A stretch of DNA of 26,869 nucleotides from DASUAO01 sp046484625. Its GTDB lineage: Bacteria > Actinomycetota > Acidimicrobiia > IMCC26256 > PALSA-555. A model generated the notes under the pieces. That model made no database searches. It was not told where the DNA came from and saw only the letters and a program-made list of their open reading frames with translations. Each line of letters starts with the position of its first letter. The stretch's first letter is position 1. Position numbers and translations under genes: made by a program. This document shows positions 9,361 through 16,571 of this stretch, in pieces. The stretch lies in NCBI GenBank assembly GCA_046484625.1, contig JAWOIO010000178.1, positions 1 to 26,869 on the forward strand. Reading direction: 5' to 3'.

Positions 9361-9493
9361 GCAGCGCGGCGTCCTCCGCGCCCGTCGGGGTTCCTTGGGT
9401 GCAGCGAAGCCTGCGACGGAATGGTCCGGGTCGCCCGTCTGCAGGTCGAACAGGCGTGATGCCCCAAGCGGTGACCTGCGGGGACGACTCGCG

Positions 9494-9524
9494 TTGACGC
9501 CCCGGGCCCCGAGCCCGATACGAT
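9494..9524 (+). promoter_or_regulatory. Probable promoter of tRNA-Gly
   Basis: TTGACG (9494-9499) and TACGAT (9519-9524) are 19 bp apart, slightly long. The tRNA starts about 50 nt after the predicted initiation site, a normal precursor leader. Confidence 0.4.
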
Positions 9525-9580
9525 CTCGCCTCCGGGCTGGCATCCGTACCCGAGCTCACGCCGGGTCGCGCCGTCCCCAC

Positions 9581-9651
9581 GCGGGTGTAGTTCAGAGGCA
9601 GAACATCAGCTTCCCAAGCTGAGAACGCGGGTTCGATTCCCGTCACCCGCT
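9581..9651 (+). tRNA. tRNA-Gly (anticodon CCC)
   Basis: 71 nt that fold into a full cloverleaf. The acceptor stem is GCGGGTG/CACCCGC with discriminator T. The anticodon stem TCAGC/GCTGA closes the loop TTCCCAA, giving anticodon CCC. The T arm is GCGGG-TTCGATT-CCCGT. CCA is not encoded. It is the intact copy at the left end of the integrated element whose right end carries a duplicate of its 3' part. Confidence 0.95.
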
Positions 9652-9653
9652 CT
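9614..9653 (+). repeat. Left attachment site (attL), 40-bp direct repeat in tRNA-Gly
   Basis: The 40 bp from the anticodon 3' side to two bases past the tRNA end are repeated identically at 11792-11831. This is the expected core for a tyrosine recombinase that integrates into a tRNA 3' end and restores the gene. Confidence 0.9.
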
Positions 9654-9662
9654 CGCTTTTCG

Positions 9663-9698
9663 GGCACGAACGGCCAGTCGTGCCACATCCGTGCCACA
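9663..9698 (+). repeat. Putative integrase arm-type sites, left
   Basis: Two direct copies of GTGCCACA (9680-9687 and 9691-9698) are 11 bp apart, one helical turn. An inverted partner GGCACGA (9663-9669) faces TCGTGCC (9678-9684). The 21-bp block 9678-9698 recurs with one mismatch at 11695-11715. Confidence 0.6.
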
Positions 9699-9754
9699 CG
9701 CGCCGGTCACGACGCCGGCGACGGCGACTCCGGGCTCCCGATGGAGACCCGATC

Positions 9755-10951
9755 GTGAGCCGGAAGCGCCAGCCGTGGGGCAGTGTGCGCGCGCTGCCTT
9801 CGGGACGGTTCCAGGCGCGGTACCGGGTCGACGGCGCGGTGCGGGCCGCGCCGCGCACGTTCGCCACGAAGCGCGAGGCCGACGCCTTCCTCGCCGAGAC
9901 CCGGGGCGCGCTCGACCGGGGCTCCTGGATCGATCCGAACGCCGGCAAGGTCTCGCTGCGCGACTACGCCACGCGGTGGCTGATCGAGCGGACGCAGCTC
10001 CGACCGCGCACACGCGAGCTCTACGAGGGGCTGCTGCGCCTTCACATCCTCCCCGGGCTCGGCGACACCGAGCTCGTGAAGCTGACGCCGACCGCGATCC
10101 GCACCTGGCACTCCGAGCTGATCCGTGCATCGAAGCCGCGCGCCTCGACGCCCTCGAAGGCGTACCGATTGCTGCGGACGATCCTCAACACCGCCGTCGT
10201 CGACGAGCTCCTCACCCGCAACCCGTGCTTGATCACCGGCGCCGGCACCGAGCGGCCCGACGAGCGCCCCGTCGCGACGATCGAGCAGGTCTACGACCTT
10301 GCTAACGCGATCGAGCCGGCGTTCCGGGCGATGGTCCTGTTCGCGACCTTCACCGGTCTGCGGCTCGGCGAGCTGCGGGCCCTGCGGCGCTCGAACCTCG
10401 ACCTCCTGCACGCGACAGTGCGGGTCGTCGAGCAGATGCAGGAGCTGGCCGACGGCGAGCTCCTCGTCGGCCCGCCGAAGACCGACGCCGGCCACCGCAT
10501 CGTCGCGATCCCCAAGGTGCTCATCCCCGAGCTCGAGGCGCACCTGAGCACGTTCTCCGGGTCCGGCCCGGACGGACTGGTGTTCCCCGGCACGAAGCAG
10601 CAGCCACTGCGACGGGCGACGCTCTACACGGCATGGAACGCGGCCCGCCGCTCGGTCGGCCTCCCTGGCTTCCGGTTCCACGACCTCCGCCACACGGGAA
10701 ACACCCTCGCCGCAGCCGCGGGCGCGAGCACCAAGGAGCTCATGGTCCGCATGGGGCATGCCTCCGCCCGCGCCGCGCTCATCTACCAGCACGCCGTCCG
10801 CGAGCGCGACGTCGCAATCGCCGGTGCGCTCAGCGACGCGATCGAACGCGTCCTCGGCAACCGCGAGCCCGTGAGGCTCCAGGTCGAGCCGACCTCCTTG
10901 GCCCTGCGCCGCTCACGACCGCGCTCACAGTCCCGCACCGGCTCACGGTGA
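9755..10951 (+). CDS. Tyrosine recombinase / site-specific integrase
   Basis: 398 residues from GTG 9755, the first start that leaves a sensible N-terminus; the frame is open 25 codons further up through the arm sites. The N-terminal part (GSVRALPSGRFQARYRVDG...FATKREADAFLAE) is an arm-binding domain. A core SAM-like domain follows (LRDYATRWLIERTQLRPRTRELYEG). The catalytic domain shows Arg203 in FTGLRLGEL, His309 and Arg312 in HDLRH, His335 in MGHAS and the nucleophile Tyr344 in ALIYQHA, so it appears intact. It should integrate and excise the element at the tRNA-Gly 40-bp core. The C-terminal tail after about residue 365 is basic and diverged. Confidence 0.93.
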   Translation: MSRKRQPWGSVRALPSGRFQARYRVDGAVRAAPRTFATKREADAFLAETRGALDRGSWIDPNAGKVSLRDYATRWLIERTQLRPRTRELYEGLLRLHILPGLGDTELVKLTPTAIRTWHSELIRASKPRASTPSKAYRLLRTILNTAVVDELLTRNPCLITGAGTERPDERPVATIEQVYDLANAIEPAFRAMVLFATFTGLRLGELRALRRSNLDLLHATVRVVEQMQELADGELLVGPPKTDAGHRIVAIPKVLIPELEAHLSTFSGSGPDGLVFPGTKQQPLRRATLYTAWNAARRSVGLPGFRFHDLRHTGNTLAAAAGASTKELMVRMGHASARAALIYQHAVRERDVAIAGALSDAIERVLGNREPVRLQVEPTSLALRRSRPRSQSRTGSR

Positions 10952-11058
10952 GGAGCCCCGCACGTCAAGTGCAAGTGCGTCGAACAATCAGAGGACTCAT
11001 CGAGGAGAAGGTGGCAGTGGTAGCGAGATTCATCGCGGCGAGGCGATCGATCGACCGG

Positions 11059-11064
11059 TACGAT
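11059..11064 (+). promoter_or_regulatory. -10 box TACGAT, leaderless start of the DUF433 gene
   Basis: TACGAT ends 6 nt before ATG 11071. No ribosome binding site lies in between. The toxin-antitoxin module thus has its own promoter, separate from the integrase. Confidence 0.55.
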
Positions 11065-11070
11065 CGCGAC

Positions 11071-11301
11071 ATGGCGTTCGAGCGGATCTCGGTCGATACG
11101 ACGGTGATGGGCGGCGTCCCGTGCATCCGCGGGACCCGCATCCCGGTGTCGTCGATCCTGGGCTACCTGGCGGCGGGGATGACGAACGACGAGATCCTCG
11201 CCGACTTCCCGCAGCTCGCACTCGAGGACCTCCGCGCGGCGCTCGCGTTCGGTGCGGCAGCCGTCAGCGAACGGGAGCTGCCGTACCGCCAGCCCGCGTG
11301 A
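11071..11301 (+). CDS. DUF433-family protein, probable antitoxin
   Basis: 76 residues with the DUF433 signature (GVPCIRGTRIPVSSILGYLAAGMTNDEILADFPQL) followed by a helical end (LEDLRAALAFGAAAV). The family has a winged-helix-like DNA-binding fold and is regularly found directly upstream of a DUF5615 PIN-like protein, as here. The stop overlaps the next start in a GTGA, so the two are coupled. Role by family and context: antitoxin and likely autorepressor. ATG 11071 is supported by the -10 box just before it. Confidence 0.85.
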   Translation: MAFERISVDTTVMGGVPCIRGTRIPVSSILGYLAAGMTNDEILADFPQLALEDLRAALAFGAAAVSERELPYRQPA

Positions 11302-11672
11302 GGTTCCTGGTCGACGAGAACCTCCCGGCCCGGTTCGCCGGCCTACTGCGCGACGCGGGCCACGAGGCCACCCACGTTGCTGATCACGACCTTGGTGGGC
11401 ATCCCGATGCCGATGTGATGACGTTGGCCCGTCGAGAGGCCTCCGTCGTCGTCACCTACGACGCCGATTTCGCCGCGATGGCAGTCCTGGGTGGCGATGC
11501 GCTGCCCAGCATCGTGTTGTTCCGCGACCAGCACCGCCGGCCCGACGAGCTCGCGCAGTTGCTGCTCGACAACCTGCCCGAGATCGCGCAGCCCCTCACC
11601 GAAGGTGCGGTGGTCGTCTTCGACCCGGCCCGCGTGCGCGTCCGCAGCCTCCCGCTCGATTCAAACCAGTAG
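11298..11672 (+). CDS. DUF5615-family PIN-like protein, probable toxin nuclease
   Basis: 124 residues starting at GTG 11298. It opens MRFLVDENLPARFAGLLRDAGH, the DUF5615 (Mut7-C-like, PIN superfamily) signature, with acidic Asp6/Glu7 near the first strand. More acidic residues expected in the metal-binding site occur in the HPDADVMTLARREA segment and in VVTYDADFAAMAVLG. PIN-type nucleases cleave RNA in toxin-antitoxin systems; activity here is inferred. The C-terminal part (LLDNLPEIAQPLTEGAVVVF) is typical of full-length members, so it appears intact. It is coupled to the DUF433 gene and is the last gene in the element. Confidence 0.85.
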   Translation: MRFLVDENLPARFAGLLRDAGHEATHVADHDLGGHPDADVMTLARREASVVVTYDADFAAMAVLGGDALPSIVLFRDQHRRPDELAQLLLDNLPEIAQPLTEGAVVVFDPARVRVRSLPLDSNQ

Positions 11673-11696
11673 CTCCGGACGCTGCGCGTCGATTTC

Positions 11697-11715
11697 GTGC
11701 CACATTCGTGCCACA
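11697..11715 (+). repeat. Putative integrase arm-type sites, right
   Basis: GTGCCACA at 11697-11704 and 11708-11715, again 11 bp apart and in the same orientation as the left pair. It lies 76 bp inside the right attachment site. Confidence 0.6.
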
Positions 11716-11791
11716 ACGGGGTGGACTGGACGGCATTCGATGGACAGGATGACACCAGATGGACGGCGCTGACCTGCACGTTCGCGAGATG

Positions 11792-11831
11792 CCAAGCTGA
11801 GAACGCGGGTTCGATTCCCGTCACCCGCTCT
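11792..11831 (+). repeat. Right attachment site (attR), 40-bp tRNA-Gly fragment
   Basis: Identical to 9614-9653. It contains only the 3' part of the tRNA (from the anticodon 3' side), so it is not a functional tRNA gene but the duplicated target half left by integration. Confidence 0.9.
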
Positions 11832-11859
11832 GCGCACCGAGACCGGTGAGAGGCACCTC

Positions 11860-11991
11860 GTGGTGGCTGATGACGAGAACGTCGTTCGCGCCGTCGAGGA
11901 GCTGCAGGCCCGACTTCGCGCTGCAGGCGCATCAGGCGTCCCGATGGGCTCGCCTCGGCAACGCCCGGAACCCCTTGCACCACGGCTATGA
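11860..11991 (+). CDS. Possible small ORF just outside the element, 43 residues
   Basis: Starting at GTG 11860 it reads MVADDENVVRAVEELQARL then a Gly/Pro/Arg-rich end. The frame continues open to the left through the attachment site. There is no clear ribosome binding site or -10. It may be a real small helix protein, a remnant, or chance. Otherwise the stretch 11673-11995 holds only the arm sites and attR. Confidence 0.2.
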   Translation: MVADDENVVRAVEELQARLRAAGASGVPMGSPRQRPEPLAPRL

Positions 11992-11995
11992 CTGC

Positions 11996-13216
11996 TTACG
12001 TCGACGGATCTGGAACCCGAGAAGCGCCCCGGGCCAAGAACTCGATGACGGCGATCGCCACCAGCACCAGCACGGCGACCACGAGCACCGTGACGCCGGT
12101 CGGTTGGCTGATCGCCATCAGCGCGATCGCGGCGATCCCGAGGACCAAGACCCGCAGTGGCGTCCGGTAGCGGTCCACGAACGTCGCGACACGCGAAGGC
12201 TCTTGCCCTTCGCTGCCGGCGGAGGTGCTTCCGATCACACGCCGTCCGAGCTCGCGAGCTCGAACAGCGCCGCGACTCGGCCCTACCAGCCACGCTCCGA
12301 TCGCGATGACGATCGCGACGCTGAAGGCCGCTCGGGTCGAGGTGATCAGGAACGAGAGAATCTGCTCGTACGCGGCCTCCGCCGCATCCTGGCCTTCGGC
12401 CGGGAACGCGTCGAGGTACGCGCCGCGCAGGACGTTGAACAGCGTCAACAGCAGGGCCATGCCCAGGGCAACGCCGAGCGCGGCGCGAAGCAGCGTGAGG
12501 CGTCGATTCGTCGAGAGCGCGATCCCGGCCGCGAACAGCACGAGGGCGAGGATCGGGAGCACGATCGCCAGCGTGTCGAGGAGGTCGACTGCACCCTGCA
12601 CCTTCGCGAGGTCCTCCGACTCGAACAGAACGAGCGTGTTGCCCTCCACCCGGTCGCCGACATTCGAGAAGATGTCCAGCCCGGTGCTCTCGAGCTTGGC
12701 CAGGGCCTTCTCCACGACGGGCCCGAGCTCGACCACCACCTGACCTTCCTCGCCCACCAGCCTGCCCTCGCCGGTGAGCACCTTCACGACCTGCTCGTGC
12801 GCGCGCTCGTTCGCCCGGCGCCAGAGCTTCCGGAACCGCTGCGAGTCGACGACGCGCTCGACCACTTGCCCCACGAGCTGCTCGACCGCTTGGGTGATCG
12901 CGGGTGCCAACACGACCGCTCGCTCGGGCAGCACGTCTTTGACGTTCGCCTCGACATCGGTCGAGGCGAGGATCGCTTCCGTCGCCCGGATCGTGACCCG
13001 CTCCACCACGGCCGGGTCCTTGGCGAGGGGTGCAACGGTCGCCACGTACTGGTCCGTGTCCAGCAGTGTGTTGCGGGTCCAGACCCCGAGGACCGAGATC
13101 GGGACCAAGATGCAGCCGACCACCACGAGCAGCGCGGCCACGATTCGCCGCCAGCGCGGCCCCTTCTGCCGGTCTGCCACCGACGGGTCCTCGACCGCGT
13201 CGGCGCCCGTCGTCAT
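11996..13216 (-). CDS. Integral membrane protein with long extracytoplasmic domain, unknown function
   Basis: 406 residues. One helix near the N-terminus (about 26-46) is followed by a 165-residue soluble, mostly helical domain (47-212; LLDTDQYVATVAPLAKDPAV near its start) and then about five helices (213-233, 242-263, 296-313, 354-371, 374-394). The early WTRNTLLDTDQYV motif is common in actinobacterial membrane proteins of unknown function. ATG 13216 is the first suitable start; no strong ribosome binding site is seen. The gene follows the PAP2 gene in the same direction with a 124-bp gap, in which a TAGGGT (minus strand, near 13295) could be a -10. No enzymatic motif recognised. Confidence 0.75.
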   Translation of the reverse strand: MTTGADAVEDPSVADRQKGPRWRRIVAALLVVVGCILVPISVLGVWTRNTLLDTDQYVATVAPLAKDPAVVERVTIRATEAILASTDVEANVKDVLPERAVVLAPAITQAVEQLVGQVVERVVDSQRFRKLWRRANERAHEQVVKVLTGEGRLVGEEGQVVVELGPVVEKALAKLESTGLDIFSNVGDRVEGNTLVLFESEDLAKVQGAVDLLDTLAIVLPILALVLFAAGIALSTNRRLTLLRAALGVALGMALLLTLFNVLRGAYLDAFPAEGQDAAEAAYEQILSFLITSTRAAFSVAIVIAIGAWLVGPSRGAVRARELGRRVIGSTSAGSEGQEPSRVATFVDRYRTPLRVLVLGIAAIALMAISQPTGVTVLVVAVLVLVAIAVIEFLARGASRVPDPST

Positions 13217-13340
13217 CTGCGCACCCGCTGTGTCATCGCGCGGCCCCTCTCGGTGTACGTACGGAGCGACGCGACTGGGCGCGTCAGCAAGCGGGCACCC
13301 TAGCGTCCCCGCCGCGAACGGTGCCTCCGTCGGGATCCCC

Positions 13341-14141
13341 TCAGGCGGCGAGGTCGAGCACCGGCCGTCGTCGGCCCGCACGGGTGAACCGACGGGCAAG
13401 CAGGTAGCCGAGTCCGACGATCGGAATCGCACCCAGGGCATCCACGAAGTAGTGGTTGCCACTGACGACGATGGCCAGCACGGTGATCGCCGGGTAGGCG
13501 ATCGCGGCGACCTTCACCCACAGGCGCGACGCCCGCGGGAACACGACGCACGCGCAGATGAGCGCCCAGACCGCGTGCATGCTCGGCATGGCCGCGTGCT
13601 GGTTGGCGACACCGCCGCTCGAAGAGAACGACCACAACGCCGAGAACTCGGTGAGCGTGTCGCGGAAGATCGGGGCACCGCCGCTCCCGGCGAGCAGCCG
13701 GGGCGGGGTCGCGGGCCAGAGCGCCTGGATCGCGAGCGCGGCGACCGCGCTGATCGCGAGGGTGTTGCGCCAGAGCGGGTAGTCGTCGGGGTGCCGGCGG
13801 TACAGCCACACGAAGACGGCAGCGGTGGCCGCGAAGTGCATGAGGCCGTACCACCAGTTCGCGAGCACCGCGAACACCGAACCGAACCCGAGCACGGCTG
13901 CCTGGATCGCCTGCTCGTGAAAGAGGCCGAAGGTTCGCTCGAAGGCGACGATCCCGTCGCCGTTCCCGAGCGCGCTCGCGGGGATGCTCGGCGGAGCGAT
14001 CGACGGCAGCAGTACGGCCGCGACGAGGACCACCACGATGACCGTCCCGATCTCGGCCCACCAGCGCAGCCGCCCGCCGCCTTGCAGCTCCTTTGCGCCG
14101 AACACCCGACGCCACCAACTGGTCGTGGTCTGGTCAGGCAA
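13341..14141 (-). CDS. PAP2-superfamily membrane protein (Aur1/IPC-synthase-like)
   Basis: 266 residues, about six membrane helices. Residues 143-149 (PATPPRL), PSMH at 186-189 and GNHYFVD at 228-234 (His230, Asp234) are the C1-C3-type motifs of the PAP2 phosphatase/phosphotransferase family in its inositol-phosphorylceramide-synthase-like branch. Such enzymes remove or transfer lipid phosphate or phosphoinositol head groups at the membrane; the substrate here is unknown. The start is TTG 14141 and overlaps the helicase stop by 8 bp, so translation is probably coupled. Confidence 0.85.
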   Translation of the reverse strand: MPDQTTTSWWRRVFGAKELQGGGRLRWWAEIGTVIVVVLVAAVLLPSIAPPSIPASALGNGDGIVAFERTFGLFHEQAIQAAVLGFGSVFAVLANWWYGLMHFAATAAVFVWLYRRHPDDYPLWRNTLAISAVAALAIQALWPATPPRLLAGSGGAPIFRDTLTEFSALWSFSSSGGVANQHAAMPSMHAVWALICACVVFPRASRLWVKVAAIAYPAITVLAIVVSGNHYFVDALGAIPIVGLGYLLARRFTRAGRRRPVLDLAA

Positions 14142-15606
14142 CGCGCACCTGCTGCGCCTCGTCGCCGTGGCGGCCGGGACCGATGTCGAACGTCACGACC
14201 TGGCCCGGGTCGAGCGACCGGTAGCCGCCGCCCTCGATCGAGGAGAAGTGGACGAACAGATCCGCCCGCCCCTCGCACGCGATGAAGCCGAAGCCCTTGC
14301 GGGCGTCGAACCACTTCACCGTGCCGGTCGGCGCGCCATCGACGCCGGAACCGCGCCGCTTCTCCTTGTGGGAATCGCCGTTCGAGTGCGCGAGGCGCGA
14401 CCGCGGCTTCGTGGCCCGAAGCTCGTCGTTGGCCGGCGCACGATCCCGGTCTCGCGGCTCCGACACGGCCGGGCGTGAACCGGGTGTGGCCGCGAAACGG
14501 CCCGGTACGCCGAGGCCGACGGGGAGTCCCAGCGACTTCTGCAGGCGCTTCGCCACCGCGGTCTGGTCGCGGTCGACGAGCGACACGACATGTCCTGACG
14601 CACCCGCACGGGCGGTCCGGCCCGAACGGTGCGTGTAGTCCTTGGAGTCGGCTGGCGGATCGAAGTGCACGACGCAGGCAACGCCGTCGACATGGATCCC
14701 TCGAGCCGCGACATCCGTCGCGACCAGCGCCTGGAACCGGCCCTCGCTGAACATCGCCAGGGCACGGTCACGCTGGTTCTGGGACCGCCCGCCGTGGATC
14801 GCCACCGTGCGCAGACCGGCCCGATCGAGATCGCGCGACACGCGGTCGGCGCGGCGCTTCGTCCGACAGAAGACGATCGTCGGTCCGGCGTCCTGGACGA
14901 CCTCGGCGCACACGCCGAGCCGGTCACCGTTGTCGATCTTCCAGAAGTGGTGCTCGACGAGAATGTCCTCCTCAGCCGGCTCCGGCAGACGATGCACGAC
15001 CGGATCGTGCTGGTAGCGGCGGACGAGCACGTCGACGGCGCCGTCGAGCGTCGCGGAGAACAACAGCGTCTGACGGTCGTCGGACGTCCGGTCGAGCAGG
15101 CGCTTGACCTCGGGGAGGAAGCCCATGTCGGCCATGCGGTCGGCTTCGTCGACGACGACGAAGCCGACCTCACTCAGGTCGACGTCGCCGGTCCCGACGA
15201 GGTCGGCGAGGCGCCCGGGGCACGCGACGAGCACGTCGACACCGCGCCGGAGCGCCTTGCGCTGGGCCCCGTAGCCCACACCGCCGTAGACGGTGGCGAC
15301 CCGGAGCTTGCGGGGTGCACCGATCATGGTGAGCTCCCGCTCGACCTGCGCCGCCAGCTCGCGGGTGGGGACGAGCACGAGGCCCGACGGGCGCCGGGGA
15401 CGGCCCTTGGGAACGCGCATCGCGAGCGGGATGCCGAACGCGAGCGTCTTGCCCGAGCCGGTGGGCGCGCGTCCGCAGACGTCGCGACCCGCACAGCCGT
15501 CGGGAATGGTCATGGACTGGATGGGGAAGGGGGATTCGATGCCTCGGGCTCTGAGCGACTCGCTCAGGTCGAGCGGCACGCCGAGATCGGCGAAGGACGT
15601 GGACAT
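14134..15606 (-). CDS. DEAD-box RNA helicase fused to a C-terminal cold-shock domain
   Basis: 490 residues. Helicase motifs in order: Q motif (FPIQ at 27-30), motif I APTGSGKT (47-54), Ia PTRELA, II DEAD (153-156), III SAT (185-187), IV IVFCRT, V ATDVAARG and VI HRSGRTARAG (326-335). A basic, disordered linker (about 366-425) leads to a complete cold-shock domain (426-490) with GTVKWFDARKGFGFI (RNP1) and LFVHFS (RNP2). The two usually come as separate proteins (CsdA/RhlE-type helicase and CspA), both unwinding RNA in the cold; one polypeptide would deliver helicase activity to single-stranded RNA bound by the cold-shock fold. No frameshift or stop divides the domains. ATG 15606 is chosen because family similarity starts at SFADLGV. 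A hairpin lies in the leader. Confidence 0.93.
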   Translation of the reverse strand: MSTSFADLGVPLDLSESLRARGIESPFPIQSMTIPDGCAGRDVCGRAPTGSGKTLAFGIPLAMRVPKGRPRRPSGLVLVPTRELAAQVERELTMIGAPRKLRVATVYGGVGYGAQRKALRRGVDVLVACPGRLADLVGTGDVDLSEVGFVVVDEADRMADMGFLPEVKRLLDRTSDDRQTLLFSATLDGAVDVLVRRYQHDPVVHRLPEPAEEDILVEHHFWKIDNGDRLGVCAEVVQDAGPTIVFCRTKRRADRVSRDLDRAGLRTVAIHGGRSQNQRDRALAMFSEGRFQALVATDVAARGIHVDGVACVVHFDPPADSKDYTHRSGRTARAGASGHVVSLVDRDQTAVAKRLQKSLGLPVGLGVPGRFAATPGSRPAVSEPRDRDRAPANDELRATKPRSRLAHSNGDSHKEKRRGSGVDGAPTGTVKWFDARKGFGFIACEGRADLFVHFSSIEGGGYRSLDPGQVVTFDIGPGRHGDEAQQVRVA

Positions 15607-15629
15607 GTGTTCGATGCTCCGTGGTCGTG

Positions 15630-15649
15630 CTCGTCCCAGGCGGGACGAG
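15630..15649 (-). promoter_or_regulatory. Leader hairpin upstream of the DEAD-box/cold-shock gene
   Basis: CTCGTCCC and GGGACGAG form a perfect 8-bp stem around a 4-base loop, 24-43 nt before the start codon. It could act on translation or mRNA stability in the cold, as structured leaders of csp genes do; this is inference. The rest of the 212-bp gap to the next gene shows no gene. Confidence 0.4.
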
Positions 15650-15818
15650 TCAGGTGTGTGGATAGGTCTCACGAGGGGCGGATGAACCCCGAGACGCTGA
15701 TCCGGCACCACCGACACGTGTTGGGTCGGGACCGAAGCAAAAGAACAAGGAGGACAAGCCCGTTGCGGCTGCTCGACGTCGCGTATCACAGGCGACGTTC
15801 GAGGAAGAGCCCATGGTA

Positions 15819-16250
15819 TCAGGCCGACGGCGCGATCCCACGGTCGGGTCCTTGGAGGCGCTCGCGGCGCACGGACCGGACTCGGGTGATCGCACGCCAC
15901 CCGTATGCGGTCAGCACCATCCACGCAACGAACACGAGGGTGTACACGGAGACGAAGGGTCGGTCGGTGAACGCTCCACGGAGGACCGCGTTCAGCAGCG
16001 CAGCGGCGCCAAGCGTGACCGTCAGTCGGAGCCACATGCGATCGGAGCTCGTGTAGAGCCGCGTGAGCAGCGCGCACGCGAACCAGGCGCCGACCAGCGG
16101 CCACAGCACGGTGAGGAACCAGCCGATGCCCTGGTCGACGTCGTGCTGGCCCGCACCGGCGAGCACGAACGTCGTGAGGCACACCAGGTCGAGCAGCGGC
16201 GCCCACGCGCGCGCCTCTCGGGTGGTCCGAGTCGGGGCGTGCGCGGTCAT
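15819..16250 (-). CDS. DUF3054-family membrane protein
   Basis: 143 residues with four predicted membrane helices (LLDLVCLTTFVLAGAG; IGWFLTVLWPLVGAWFACAL; LRLTVTLGAAALLNAVLRG; VSVYTLVFVAWMVLTAYGW). The length and the LDLVCLTTFVLAG/RPFVSVYTLVFVAW pattern fit DUF3054, a small actinobacterial/archaeal membrane family of unknown role. The start ATG 16250 is set by a -10 box 8 nt upstream. The C-terminus is basic and cytoplasmic by the positive-inside rule. Confidence 0.8.
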   Translation of the reverse strand: MTAHAPTRTTREARAWAPLLDLVCLTTFVLAGAGQHDVDQGIGWFLTVLWPLVGAWFACALLTRLYTSSDRMWLRLTVTLGAAALLNAVLRGAFTDRPFVSVYTLVFVAWMVLTAYGWRAITRVRSVRRERLQGPDRGIAPSA

Positions 16251-16258
16251 CGAGGGCG

Positions 16259-16264
16259 AGGCTA
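16259..16264 (-). promoter_or_regulatory. -10 box TAGCCT, leaderless start of the DUF3054 gene
   Basis: TAGCCT on the minus strand ends 8 nt before ATG 16250. Its TAG is also the stop codon of the preceding 90-residue gene. Confidence 0.55.
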
Positions 16265-16534
16265 GGAGGTGATGGATGCGAGGCCCCACACGAACACGAT
16301 CAACCCCGCGACCATGAACAGGACCGACCGGCCGACGGGCACCTGGTCGAGCCGGCCCGTGCTGGCGCGCACCTCACGTCGGACAGGGCTCCCGGGTCGG
16401 GTCCGGACGACGGCTTCGCGTGCAGCCGCCCGGCGGTCCGCGCGACGCCGGATCAGCGCGTAGGCGTTCGCGAGGAAGAGCGCGGCGCCCAACGCGGTGA
16501 CCAGCTCGAGCAGGACGTCGTCGTAGAAGTCCAC
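16262..16534 (-). CDS. Small two-helix membrane protein, 90 residues
   Basis: Begins MDFYDDVLLELVTALGAALF, with a helix at about 9-28, a highly basic loop of about 40 residues (RRRADRRAAAREAVVRTR) and a second helix near the end (SVLFMVAGLIVFVWGLASI). GTG 16534 is the start, directly after a -10 box. No family recognised. The stop is 11 bp before the DUF3054 start, so the two may be partly co-expressed. Confidence 0.7.
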   Translation of the reverse strand: MDFYDDVLLELVTALGAALFLANAYALIRRRADRRAAAREAVVRTRPGSPVRREVRASTGRLDQVPVGRSVLFMVAGLIVFVWGLASITS

Positions 16535-16540
16535 GATGCG

Positions 16541-16546
16541 ATGCTA
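16541..16546 (-). promoter_or_regulatory. -10 box TAGCAT, leaderless start of the 90-residue protein gene
   Basis: TAGCAT (minus strand) ends 6 nt before GTG 16534. Confidence 0.5.
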
Positions 16547-16571
16547 CGACGGTCCCGACGAGCGGGCCGGG

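Larger units (their letters stand above)
9614..11831 (+). mobile_element. 2.2-kb integrated element in tRNA-Gly: integrase plus DUF433/DUF5615 pair
   Basis: The boundaries are the 40-bp direct repeats of the tRNA-Gly 3' end. The content is one tyrosine recombinase (next to the intact tRNA) and a two-gene toxin-antitoxin-like module, nothing else. No excisionase, replication, transfer or structural gene is visible. Paired GTGCCACA sites lie just inside both ends and are likely integrase arm sites. It may be a remnant of a larger island or a self-sufficient minimal element kept by the toxin-antitoxin pair. Composition is close to that of the host. Confidence 0.85.

Noticed and set aside
9606..9697. 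Minus-strand reading frame over tRNA-Gly with the peptide VTGIEPAFSAW
   Set aside because: This is antisense translation of the tRNA, a well-known false annotation. The same peptide appears antisense to the attR copy near 11800 because of the 40-bp repeat.
11792..11831. Second tRNA-Gly gene
   Set aside because: Only the 3' part of the tRNA is present; no acceptor 5' strand or D arm precedes it, so it is the attR copy.
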